The position numbers and the translations under genes were made by a program. From an uncultured Collinsella sp. (lineage in GTDB: Bacteria > Actinomycetota > Coriobacteriia > Coriobacteriales > Coriobacteriaceae): a stretch of DNA of 5,370 bases. This document shows positions 1 to 5,320 of this stretch, one piece after another (position 1 is the stretch's first letter; each line of letters opens with the position of its first letter). The notes beneath the pieces were generated by a model that saw only the letters and a program-made list of their open reading frames with translations, was not told where the DNA came from and searched no databases. The DNA lies in NCBI GenBank assembly GCA_900549065.1, contig URNC01000131.1, positions 1-5,370 of the forward strand, given 5' to 3'.

Positions 1-705
1 GCCGTGGGCTGGCGCATGACGTTTGCCGTGGTCGGGGTCCTCTCGGCCATCGCGGTCGTCTACCAGGCGACCGTGTTCCCGGCCATGCCGGCGGGCGAGC
101 GCTTTACCGTCAAACAGTTGCCCGAGCTGCTCAAGAACCCGCTCCTGATCGCGCTCTACGCAGTCACGGTCTTCATGGCGACCGGCTATTACGCAAGCTA
201 CAGCTATATCGAGCCCTTCCTGGCGCAGGTCGCGCACGTCGATGCGGGCGCCATTACCATGACGCTGACGGCGTTTGGCTGCTCTGGTTTGCTCGGAAGC
301 TGGCTGTTTGGCCGCCTGTTCGATGGGCATCGCTTCCCGTTCTTGGCTATCACGCTCTCCGGCGTGCCGGTGGCCCTGCTGCTCATGGGGCCGGCCGCAT
401 CGTCGCTCGTGACAGTGCTTGCCGTCTGCGCACTGTGGGGTTGCTGCGCCACGGCCTTTAACGTGGCGTTTCAGGCCGAGCTCATCAAGCACACGCCGGC
501 AGATTCGTCGGCCGTCGCCATGTCGATCTTCTCGGGCCTGTTCAACCTCGGTATCGGTACGGGCACCGCGATCGGTGGCGCCGTGGTTTCGGGCCCCGGT
601 ATCGCCTGGATCGGCTGCGCAGGTGGCGCAATCGCCGTCGTGGGCGTCATCCTCGCCATCACGGTGATGTTCCCGGCCATCCGTCGCGCCAAGCCTGTCG
701 CCTAG
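1..705 (+). CDS. MFS transporter, C-terminal part (5' truncated by window edge)
   Basis: The frame is open from the first base and ends at TAG 703-705, giving 234 codons. A full major facilitator superfamily protein is about 390-400 residues, so roughly the first 150 are missing. The GTG at position 4 is not a credible start because the coding frame is already open there. The protein begins with GWRMTF, typical of the TM5-TM6 region of drug and sugar efflux members of the DHA1 / SotB-AraJ type. Seven hydrophobic segments follow: about residues 7-27, 48-70, 85-107, 113-132, 136-158, 172-198 and 200-224. The loop GRLFDGHR near residue 103 resembles the second copy of MFS motif A between TM8 and TM9. 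The likely role is proton-driven export at the cytoplasmic membrane. The substrate cannot be read from the sequence. A strong hairpin terminator follows, so this appears to be the last gene of its transcription unit. Confidence 0.9.
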   Translation, partial: AVGWRMTFAVVGVLSAIAVVYQATVFPAMPAGERFTVKQLPELLKNPLLIALYAVTVFMATGYYASYSYIEPFLAQVAHVDAGAITMTLTAFGCSGLLGSWLFGRLFDGHRFPFLAITLSGVPVALLLMGPAASSLVTVLAVCALWGCCATAFNVAFQAELIKHTPADSSAVAMSIFSGLFNLGIGTGTAIGGAVVSGPGIAWIGCAGGAIAVVGVILAITVMFPAIRRAKPVA

Positions 706-723
706 CCGCATCCTCCTCATCAG

Positions 724-794
724 TTGCGGTGGAATAGTTCCTGTTTAAGGCCTCTGAAGGCCCAAGTAGGAACTATTCCACCGCAATTTATTTT
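724..794 (+). terminator. Intrinsic terminator with a 19-bp perfect stem, downstream of the MFS gene
   Basis: TTGCGGTGGAATAGTTCCT (724-742) is perfectly complementary to 768-786. The loop region is 25 nt and itself holds a small GGCC/GGCC hairpin (749-752 with 759-762). The right arm runs directly into TTTATTTT (787-794), the U-tract expected of a rho-independent terminator reading rightward. It starts 19 bp after the MFS stop. The stem is longer than most intrinsic terminators, so it could also be a dispersed palindromic repeat used as a terminator. Confidence 0.8.
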
Positions 795-824
795 GGGGAA
801 GAGGATACAAGCCGGGCATACAAT
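793..824 (+). promoter_or_regulatory. Possible promoter for the GH13-glycosylase operon
   Basis: TACAAT at 819-824 is a good -10 match and lies 35 bp before the GH13 start codon. The only -35-like sequence is TTGGGG (793-798), with a 20-bp spacer that is longer than optimal and overlaps the U-tract of the preceding terminator. A promoter is expected here because the upstream unit is terminated. The exact boxes are uncertain. Confidence 0.35.
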
Positions 825-859
825 GAATGTCGTTGTGTTGAGCTTACCGGGAGGCTGTT

Positions 860-2236
860 ATGTGGGCATACGAGACGACGTTCTATCAGATCTATCCGCT
901 GGGCTTTTGCGGGGCTCCGCGCGAAAACGCCGCGCCCGTTGCCGAGGATGAGTTTGCCCAGGCTACCAACGCCGCGCCCAACCCCGATGCGCCCATCATG
1001 AAAATCGCCCAATGGGCCGACTACCTGCAAGAACTCGGTATTGGCGCTGTGCTGATCAACCCGCCACTCGAGTCCGATAGCCACGGCTATGATACGCGCA
1101 GCCTGCGTCATATCGACCGTCGCCTGGGTGGGGATGCCGACTTTGCCGCCGTGTGCGAGACGTTGCACGACCATGGCATCCGCGTGGTGCTCGATGCCGT
1201 CTTCAACCACGTCGGTCGCGGTTTTTGGGCCTTCCGTGATGTGCGGGAGCGCAAGTGGGACTCGCCCTACAAGGACTGGTTTCACACCAGCTTTGACGGT
1301 GACTCGTGCTACGGCGACGGCTTTTGGTACGAGGGCTGGGAGGGCCATTTTGAGCTTGTGAAGCTCAACCTGCAAAACCCCGCTGTGGTCGATTACCTGC
1401 TTGAGTCTGTGCGTCACTGGGTCGAGGTCTTTGGCGTCGACGGTCTGCGACTGGACGTCGCCTATATGCTCGACCGCGACTTTATGCGCCGCCTGCATAC
1501 TTTTACCCGTGAGCTCAAGCCCGACTTCGTGCTGATCGGCGAGACGCTCCACGGCGACTACAACCAGATCGTCAACGACGAGATGCTCGACTCCTGCACC
1601 AACTACGAGTGTTACAAGGGCCTTTACTCCAGCTTTAATTCGGTCAACATGTTCGAGATTGCCCATTCGTTGCATCGCCAGTTTGGCGGCGATCCGTGGT
1701 GCATCTACCGCGGCAAACACCTGCTGTCGTTTGTCGACAACCACGATGTGCCGCGCCTGGCGAGCATCCTCACTGACAAGTCCTGCCTGCGCCCCGCCTA
1801 TGGCATGCTGTTTGGCATGCCGGGCATCCCGTGCGTCTACTACGGCAGCGAGTGGGGAATTGCTGGCGAAAAGGGCGGCCCCGATGGCGACTGGGCGCTG
1901 CGACCTGCGCTCGATGAGCCTGCGCCCAACGAGCTGACGGCGTTCATCACGCAGCTCACGCACCTGCGCTCGGCCGACGACGCGGCGGCTCGCGCCCTCA
2001 ACTACGGTGCCTATCGCAACGTGGTGATCCAGAACAAACAACTGCTGTTCGAGCGCGCCTGCGACGACGCGACGGTGCTCGTGGCGGTTAATGCCGTGGA
2101 CGAGCCTTATACCTTTGGCGCCGGTGAGCTCAACGGGTCCTTTGTCGACCTGCTTGCCGACGGCGTGCCCACGGTCGAGCTGACGGGTACCCTCGAGCTT
2201 GCACCCTACGAGGTGCGCTATCTGTTGAGGGCCTAG
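860..2236 (+). CDS. GH13 alpha-amylase family glycoside hydrolase
   Basis: This 458-residue enzyme should cleave or rearrange alpha-glucosidic bonds in malto-oligosaccharides or related glucans. The (beta/alpha)8 barrel starts at FYQIYP (residues 8-13). The GH13 conserved regions are present: region I DAVFNH (112-117), region II GLRLDVAYM (195-203) with the presumed nucleophile D199 and R197, region III GETL (227-230) with acid/base E228, and region IV FVDNHD (291-296) with transition-state residue D296. VKLN at 167-170 occupies the place of region V and resembles the MPKLN of cyclomaltodextrinase/neopullulanase types (GH13_20). A short beta-sandwich domain closes the protein from about residue 380. 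There is no signal peptide, so it is probably cytoplasmic and acts on imported oligosaccharides. It lacks the N-terminal CBM34 domain common in GH13_20. The ATG is set by CGGGAGG at 848-854. Exact substrate and subfamily are not resolved. Confidence 0.93.
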   Translation: MWAYETTFYQIYPLGFCGAPRENAAPVAEDEFAQATNAAPNPDAPIMKIAQWADYLQELGIGAVLINPPLESDSHGYDTRSLRHIDRRLGGDADFAAVCETLHDHGIRVVLDAVFNHVGRGFWAFRDVRERKWDSPYKDWFHTSFDGDSCYGDGFWYEGWEGHFELVKLNLQNPAVVDYLLESVRHWVEVFGVDGLRLDVAYMLDRDFMRRLHTFTRELKPDFVLIGETLHGDYNQIVNDEMLDSCTNYECYKGLYSSFNSVNMFEIAHSLHRQFGGDPWCIYRGKHLLSFVDNHDVPRLASILTDKSCLRPAYGMLFGMPGIPCVYYGSEWGIAGEKGGPDGDWALRPALDEPAPNELTAFITQLTHLRSADDAAARALNYGAYRNVVIQNKQLLFERACDDATVLVAVNAVDEPYTFGAGELNGSFVDLLADGVPTVELTGTLELAPYEVRYLLRA

Positions 2237-2239
2237 ATC

Positions 2240-2803
2240 ATGGCTGCGTCCGACGAGGGCTATCAACATATTGAGCATGGGTTTGAACCCGTGTTTGACG
2301 AGCACTCGCGCGTTTTGGTGCTGGGGTCGTTTCCCTCGGTGCTTTCGCGCGCCAATGATTTTTATTACGGCAACCCCCAGAACCGCTTTTGGCGCGTGAT
2401 GGCCGCGTGTCTCGGTGTGCCCGTGCCGCCCAACGAGGGCGACCCTTTGGCGGACAGCGAGCCTGCGACGCTCGACGCCTCGATTGCCGCCAAGCGATCC
2501 ATGCTGCTGAACGGCGGCGTAGCCCTGTGGGATGTGATTGAGAGCTGCGACATTAAGGGCTCGAGTGACGCGAGCATTCGCAACGTTGTGCCGGCACATA
2601 TCGAGCGCATTACCGGTGCAGCTCCCATTGAGCAGGTGATATGCAACGGTGGTACGGCGGGGCGCCTCTATAAGCGCTATCTACAGGAGCGGACGGGTCT
2701 GGCCGCTGTCGTATTGCCGTCAACTAGTCCCGCTAACGCGGCTTGGCGTCTGGAGCGTCTTGTTGAGTGCTGGCACGAAGCCGTTGACTGGGCCGCTCTC
2801 TAA
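2240..2803 (+). CDS. DNA-deoxyinosine (hypoxanthine-DNA) glycosylase, UDG superfamily
   Basis: This 187-residue protein matches the hypoxanthine-DNA glycosylase branch of the uracil-DNA glycosylase superfamily (family 6). Such enzymes remove deamination products, chiefly hypoxanthine from deoxyinosine, to start base excision repair. Motif 1 is GSFPS (29-33), followed by SR and FYYGNPQNRFW (41-51). An Asn in this region is the key catalytic-site residue in this branch. GVALWDVIESC follows at about 93-103, and motif 2 is LPSTSPANA (159-167), inserted into DNA beside the lesion. The length suits a complete single-domain protein, presumably cytoplasmic. The ATG lies 3 bp after the GH13 stop, with GAGGG at 2227-2231 inside the end of that gene, so translation is probably coupled and both share one promoter. 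The functional link to a glucan hydrolase is not obvious. Specificity is inferred from motif resemblance and could extend to uracil or xanthine. Confidence 0.88.
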   Translation: MAASDEGYQHIEHGFEPVFDEHSRVLVLGSFPSVLSRANDFYYGNPQNRFWRVMAACLGVPVPPNEGDPLADSEPATLDASIAAKRSMLLNGGVALWDVIESCDIKGSSDASIRNVVPAHIERITGAAPIEQVICNGGTAGRLYKRYLQERTGLAAVVLPSTSPANAAWRLERLVECWHEAVDWAAL

Positions 2804-2804
2804 T

Positions 2805-3464
2805 TTAGATATTTGACTGAGCATGGGCGCCCAGACGTTTCAGAACGCCTCGCCAGATCGGCGCGGGCACGGCTGGCTCGGCGCAAATCATGCCGTCGAC
2901 GTTGACGTTGACGGCATTGCCGCCGCCAAGTCGCTGCGCATGCTCAATGGAGCATCCCATGCGCACAGCGCCCACAAGCTTATCCATCGCTTCCGAAAAT
3001 GGTCGGCGCAAGAGGCCCATGCGTGGGGAATGGCGAAGCGCCGCAATACCGCTGCCGGCACAGACGACAATGCCGCCACACCACAATTGGTCATGGCGCT
3101 CACATGCCTCGTGCAGACGAACGGCGGTCCCGCGCGCCTGCTTAGCGCCCTCTTGTGCGGCTCGAATCGCGGCATAGACGCGCGTTCCCGTACCGCCAAA
3201 GCGCTCAAGCGCCTGCTCGATAGCTGTCAACGTCTCATCGTCAGCCACATCTTCAATGGCCAGCACGATGCCATCGACTGCACCGGCATCATCCGCTTCT
3301 AAATCGATCGGGCGGGGGAGCGTGGTGCCAGAAAGCTGAGTATAGGCGGCGATGGCATCCTGCAGATCCCAGAGCAAAAACTCAAGATCGGCGCTATCGG
3401 GAATGCTGATATACGCAATGGTTCGCAACGTTTTTGGTACATCGCCGCGTGTGGTCGTCTCCAT
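2805..3464 (-). CDS. Conserved-looking hypothetical protein, possibly flavodoxin-like
   Basis: I do not firmly recognise this 219-residue protein. The start is well supported: on the minus strand AAAGGAGG (plus 3469-3476) lies 4 nt before the ATG at 3464. The pattern suggests alternating strands and helices: strand IAYISI (16-21), helix to about 41, strand DGIVLAIED (64-72), helix, strand TRVYAAI (94-100), a helix to about 126, then WCGGIVVCAGSG (128-139). The tail RMGLLRRPFSEAMDKLVGA resembles the C-terminal part of NAD(P)H-dependent FMN-reductase / flavodoxin-fold proteins. The usual phosphate-binding loop after strand 1 (a small Ser/Thr/Gly-rich turn) is replaced by IPDSAD, so FMN binding is doubtful. 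No signal peptide or membrane segment is visible. It converges on the glycosylase gene with one base between stops, and no terminator separates them. Base composition and codon use match the neighbours. The function remains unknown. Confidence 0.82.
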   Translation of the reverse strand: METTTRGDVPKTLRTIAYISIPDSADLEFLLWDLQDAIAAYTQLSGTTLPRPIDLEADDAGAVDGIVLAIEDVADDETLTAIEQALERFGGTGTRVYAAIRAAQEGAKQARGTAVRLHEACERHDQLWCGGIVVCAGSGIAALRHSPRMGLLRRPFSEAMDKLVGAVRMGCSIEHAQRLGGGNAVNVNVDGMICAEPAVPAPIWRGVLKRLGAHAQSNI

Positions 3465-3524
3465 GCCGCCTCCTTTCCGGTTGGTTTCCGTTTAGGTTAC
3501 ACCGTCTGGCGGTACATCGCCGCG
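3436..3524. repeat. 14-bp direct repeat with palindromic second copy; candidate operator
   Basis: GGTACATCGCCGCG occurs at 3436-3449, inside codons 6-10 of the minus-strand gene, and again at 3511-3524 in the divergent intergenic region, 75 bp apart. The intergenic copy is preceded by GGC, forming the inverted repeat GGCG-GTACAT-CGCC (3508-3521). The coding copy lacks the left half. The placement between two divergent genes would suit a regulator binding site or a loop between two sites, but no regulator is visible and chance is not excluded. No convincing -35/-10 pair was found in 3465-3557 for either direction. Confidence 0.4.
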
Positions 3525-3557
3525 CTATCCTAGTGCAACCCTTACGAAAGGAACGCC

Positions 3558-4694
3558 ATGCGTCTGCCCATGAACAACTCGCTTGCCACGCTCAAGCCCT
3601 CCGGCATCCGTCGGATTAACGCGCTCGCTGCCCAGTACCCAGGATGCATTGCGCTCGCGCTCGGCGAGCCCGATTTTTCCACGCCCGATATGATTAGCGC
3701 CGAGGTGACCGCTTCGTTGGACCGCGGCGACACGCACTATCCGCCCAACAACGGTCGCCCCGCTCTGCGCGAAGCGCTGTCTGCCTACATGGGGGATGCG
3801 GGCCTTACGTTTTCGGCCGACGAGGTCATCCTGACCGACGGCGCGACCGAGGCCCTGTCGGCAACATTCATGGCTATGCTCAACCCCGGCGACGAGGTCA
3901 TTATCCCCACGCCGGCCTTTGGCCTGTACGAGAGCATCGTCGTGGCCAATCACGCCAAAGCGGTCTTTTTGGATACAGAGCCTGCGCAATTCCAGATTGA
4001 TGAGGAGGCGCTTCGTGCCTGTGTGACGCCGGCGACTAAGGCCATCGTCATCTGCTCGCCCAACAATCCCACGGGTTGCATCCTCGACGCGGCATCGCTC
4101 GACGCCGTGGCACACGTGGCGGAGCAGGCGGGCATCTACGTGGTCTGCGACGACGTATATAACCGCCTGGTCTACGTGGACGGCTACGAGCGATTTGCCC
4201 AGCGCCACCCGGAGCTACGCGAGCAGACGGTGGTCATCGAGAGCTTCTCCAAGCCCTGGGCCATGACCGGCTGGCGTTTAGGTTGGCTCGCAGCGGCAAC
4301 CCCCGTCATCGCCGAGATCGCAAAGGCCCACCAATACCTAGTATCGAGCGCCGTCTCCTTTGAGATGGACGCCGCGGCCCGAGCCCTGACCGTCGACCCA
4401 ACCCCCATGCTCAAAGTCTACCGAGCCCGTCGCGAACGCGTGCTCGCAGCCTTAGACGCCATGGGCCTCGACGTAGTGGAACCAGCCGGCGCCTTCTACG
4501 CTTTCCCGAGCATCAAACAATTCGGCCTAACAAGCGAAGCCTTCTGCATCAAAGCCATCAAAGAAGCAAACGTAGCCCTAGTCCCGGGCGACTGTTTCGG
4601 CACCGAAGGCCACATCCGCCTAAGCTACTGCGTAAGCGACGAAAACCTGGACGAAGGCTTAACCCGCCTGTCCACCTTCATTTCAACTCTGTAG
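3558..4694 (+). CDS. PLP-dependent aminotransferase, class I/II (aspartate aminotransferase-like)
   Basis: This complete 378-residue fold-type I aminotransferase moves an amino group between an amino acid and a 2-oxo acid using pyridoxal phosphate, in the cytoplasm. Visible landmarks are LGEPDFSTP (35-43) near the N-terminus, CSPNNPTG (166-173) with the cofactor-contacting Asn, DDVY (198-201) with D198 and Y201 placed to hold the pyridine nitrogen and ring hydroxyl, SFSKPWAMTGWRLGW (229-243) with Schiff-base lysine K232, and HIRLSYC with R354 as the probable substrate-carboxylate arginine. All expected catalytic residues are present and the length is normal. The ATG at 3558 follows AAAGGA (3547-3552) at 5 nt spacing; the ATG at codon 5 has no better site. 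The substrate could be aspartate, an aromatic amino acid or another acid and cannot be fixed from motifs. The last quarter of the gene changes sharply to A-ending codons (see findings), while the protein remains intact. Confidence 0.93.
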   Translation: MRLPMNNSLATLKPSGIRRINALAAQYPGCIALALGEPDFSTPDMISAEVTASLDRGDTHYPPNNGRPALREALSAYMGDAGLTFSADEVILTDGATEALSATFMAMLNPGDEVIIPTPAFGLYESIVVANHAKAVFLDTEPAQFQIDEEALRACVTPATKAIVICSPNNPTGCILDAASLDAVAHVAEQAGIYVVCDDVYNRLVYVDGYERFAQRHPELREQTVVIESFSKPWAMTGWRLGWLAAATPVIAEIAKAHQYLVSSAVSFEMDAAARALTVDPTPMLKVYRARRERVLAALDAMGLDVVEPAGAFYAFPSIKQFGLTSEAFCIKAIKEANVALVPGDCFGTEGHIRLSYCVSDENLDEGLTRLSTFISTL

Positions 4695-4728
4695 CCCTCA
4701 GGGATGCAACACATCAGCCCACCGACCC

Positions 4729-4989
4729 AAGCATTATGAGTGGGGCGCGCCGGCCAACGGAAAACCGGGCTGCCCCATAGTTGACGCAGGCCGCGCCGCC
4801 GAAGGCCAGGCGCAAGGTTTTCGTAGATTCCGCACGAGCCGAAGGCCACTTAATGTGGCCTTCGTGCGAGCCCAGGACTTGACCGAGCGAAAACCTTGCG
4901 CCTGGCCTTCGGCGGAGCGTGCCGGATGGTGGAATTGTGTGCAGCCCGGTTTTCCGTTGACCGACGCCGGGGTCCCCGCCATAATACTT
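4729..4989. repeat. 261-bp nested fold-back (inverted-repeat) element
   Basis: Three nested inverted repeats share one centre. The outer arms are CAACGGAAAACCGGGCTGC (4755-4773) against 4941-4959, perfect over 19 bp. With gaps and mismatches the similarity continues outward to CATAATnCTT on both sides (minus strand 4738-4729; plus strand 4980-4989). The middle arms, 4796-4823 and 4888-4915, are perfect over 28 bp. The central hairpin pairs GAAGGCCAC (4841-4849) with 4855-4863 across a 5-nt loop, extended by CGCAC/GTGCG (4831-4835 with 4864-4868). Spacers between the arms are unequal and not clearly complementary. GCCGAAGGCCA occurs twice on the left side (4798-4808, 4838-4848). No plausible protein is encoded; ORFs crossing it are by-products of symmetry. 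It may be a MITE-like or REP-like dispersed element, and may also impede transcription from the aminotransferase gene. No other terminator was seen after that gene, and 4695-4728 shows nothing recognisable. Confidence 0.8.
4957..4985 (+). promoter_or_regulatory. Strong sigma-70-type promoter for rplJ
   Basis: TTGACC (4957-4962) and CATAAT (4980-4985) each match the vegetative consensus at five of six positions and are separated by the optimal 17 bp. Transcription would start near 4992, giving a leader of about 210 nt before rplJ. The -35 box straddles the end of the perfect outer arm of the fold-back element. This is the strongest promoter-like sequence in the window, as expected for a ribosomal-protein operon. 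Confidence 0.75.
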
Positions 4990-5010
4990 TCGGTTCACGC
5001 ACGAATCCGC

Positions 5011-5136
5011 TGCCAGAGACAGCCGGTGCAAACGGGCATTGCTCGCGAGCTTAATGGGATATCCCGCCAGCCGAGGTGGTCGAGTAGATATGTCTTCTCG
5101 CCCCCGTCGCTCATGCAGCGCGGGGGCTTTCTTTTT
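5011..5136 (+). promoter_or_regulatory. Ribosomal protein L10-type leader of the rplJ mRNA
   Basis: A long leader directly upstream of rplJ is where L10 (or the L10-L12 complex) binds its own mRNA to repress or attenuate the operon. The segment has AGACAGCCGGTG (5017-5028) and AGCCGAGGTGG (5069-5079), which look like conserved parts of the L10 leader family and mimic the 23S rRNA site. Possible pairings are AGACA/TGTCT (5017-5021 with 5091-5095), CGGG/CCCG (5033-5036 with 5063-5066) and CATT/AATG (5037-5040 with 5053-5056), leaving an internal bulge of GGATAT that could serve a kinked protein site. The palindrome GCTCGCGAGC (5041-5050) caps the arm. A terminator hairpin follows at once. The assignment rests on position and remembered motifs and was not scored against a covariance model. 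Confidence 0.65.
5100..5136 (+). terminator. Attenuator-type terminator in the rplJ leader
   Basis: GCCCCCG (5100-5106) pairs with CGGGGGC (5121-5127). The stem continues inward with CGCT/AGCG (5108-5111 with 5117-5120) after one bulged T, closing on a 5-nt loop. TTTCTTTTT (5128-5136) follows immediately. It lies upstream of rplJ and after the predicted promoter, so it most likely controls read-through into the operon and does not end an upstream gene. Confidence 0.8.
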
Positions 5137-5201
5137 GGACATGCCCCCGTCACGTCCTTGTGGCGGACCGTGCCCGGAAAGAATTCGAGGAGGTGTAATT
5201 C

Positions 5202-5320
5202 ATGCCCCAGCAGTACAAAATCGACAAGGTTGCAGAGATCGAGTCCCGTATCGCCGAGAACGCCGGTCTGTTCGTCGTCAACTACAACGGTCTGACGGTT
5301 AAGCAGGCTCAGGAGCTGCG
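5202..5320 (+). CDS. rplJ: 50S ribosomal protein L10, N-terminal fragment (3' truncated by contig end)
   Basis: The first 39 codons plus two bases encode the N-terminus of ribosomal protein L10, which anchors L7/L12 dimers to the large-subunit stalk and represses its own operon. The fragment starts MPQQYKIDKVAEIESRI and includes FVVNYNGLTVKQAQELR, matching the family pattern of a conserved Y-x-G-L-T/S-V segment followed by a helix of the rRNA-binding domain. The start is set by a very strong Shine-Dalgarno, GAGGAGGTG (5187-5195), 6 nt before the ATG. A full L10 is about 165-180 residues, so most of the gene is missing. Genuine sequence stops at 5320, give or take a base. The frame stays open through the adapter after that, so an automatic call would add about 16 false residues. 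rplL would be expected next in the genome. Confidence 0.93.

Noticed and set aside
788..2599. A 603-codon open frame on the minus strand, opposite the GH13 gene and into the glycosylase gene
   Set aside because: It lies antisense to two proteins with clear catalytic motifs, its translation is rich in Val, His, Arg and Gln without recognisable domains, and long antisense frames are common in GC-rich genes. I saw no good ribosome binding site for it.
2895..2912. Tandem hexamers GTCGAC, GTTGAC, GTTGAC
   Set aside because: They lie in frame within the minus-strand gene and encode a short Val-Asn repeat (VNVNVD). Three imperfect copies are too few to treat as a repeat locus.
2823..3302. Plus-strand open frame of 159 codons opposite the hypothetical minus-strand gene
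   Set aside because: The minus-strand gene has a strong Shine-Dalgarno and a plausible fold, while this frame has neither.
3525..4208. A 227-codon minus-strand open frame opposite the aminotransferase
   Set aside because: It mirrors a well-supported aminotransferase coding region, shows no family motifs and is best explained as a codon-bias shadow.
4729..4989. CRISPR array or tRNA/rRNA-like structure in the intergenic fold-back region
   Set aside because: The repeats are inverted and nested, not direct and regularly spaced, and no cloverleaf or conserved rRNA sequence is visible.
4714..5142. Open frames on both strands across the aminotransferase-rplJ intergenic region (also 4855-5295 plus strand)
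   Set aside because: They run through the fold-back repeat, the rplJ promoter and the leader, and the plus-strand one overlaps rplJ in another frame. Their translations mirror each other because of the inverted repeats.
5181..5186. EcoRI site GAATTC next to the rplJ ribosome binding site, as a possible cloning scar
   Set aside because: A single six-base site is expected by chance, and the surrounding leader and L10 sequence look natural.
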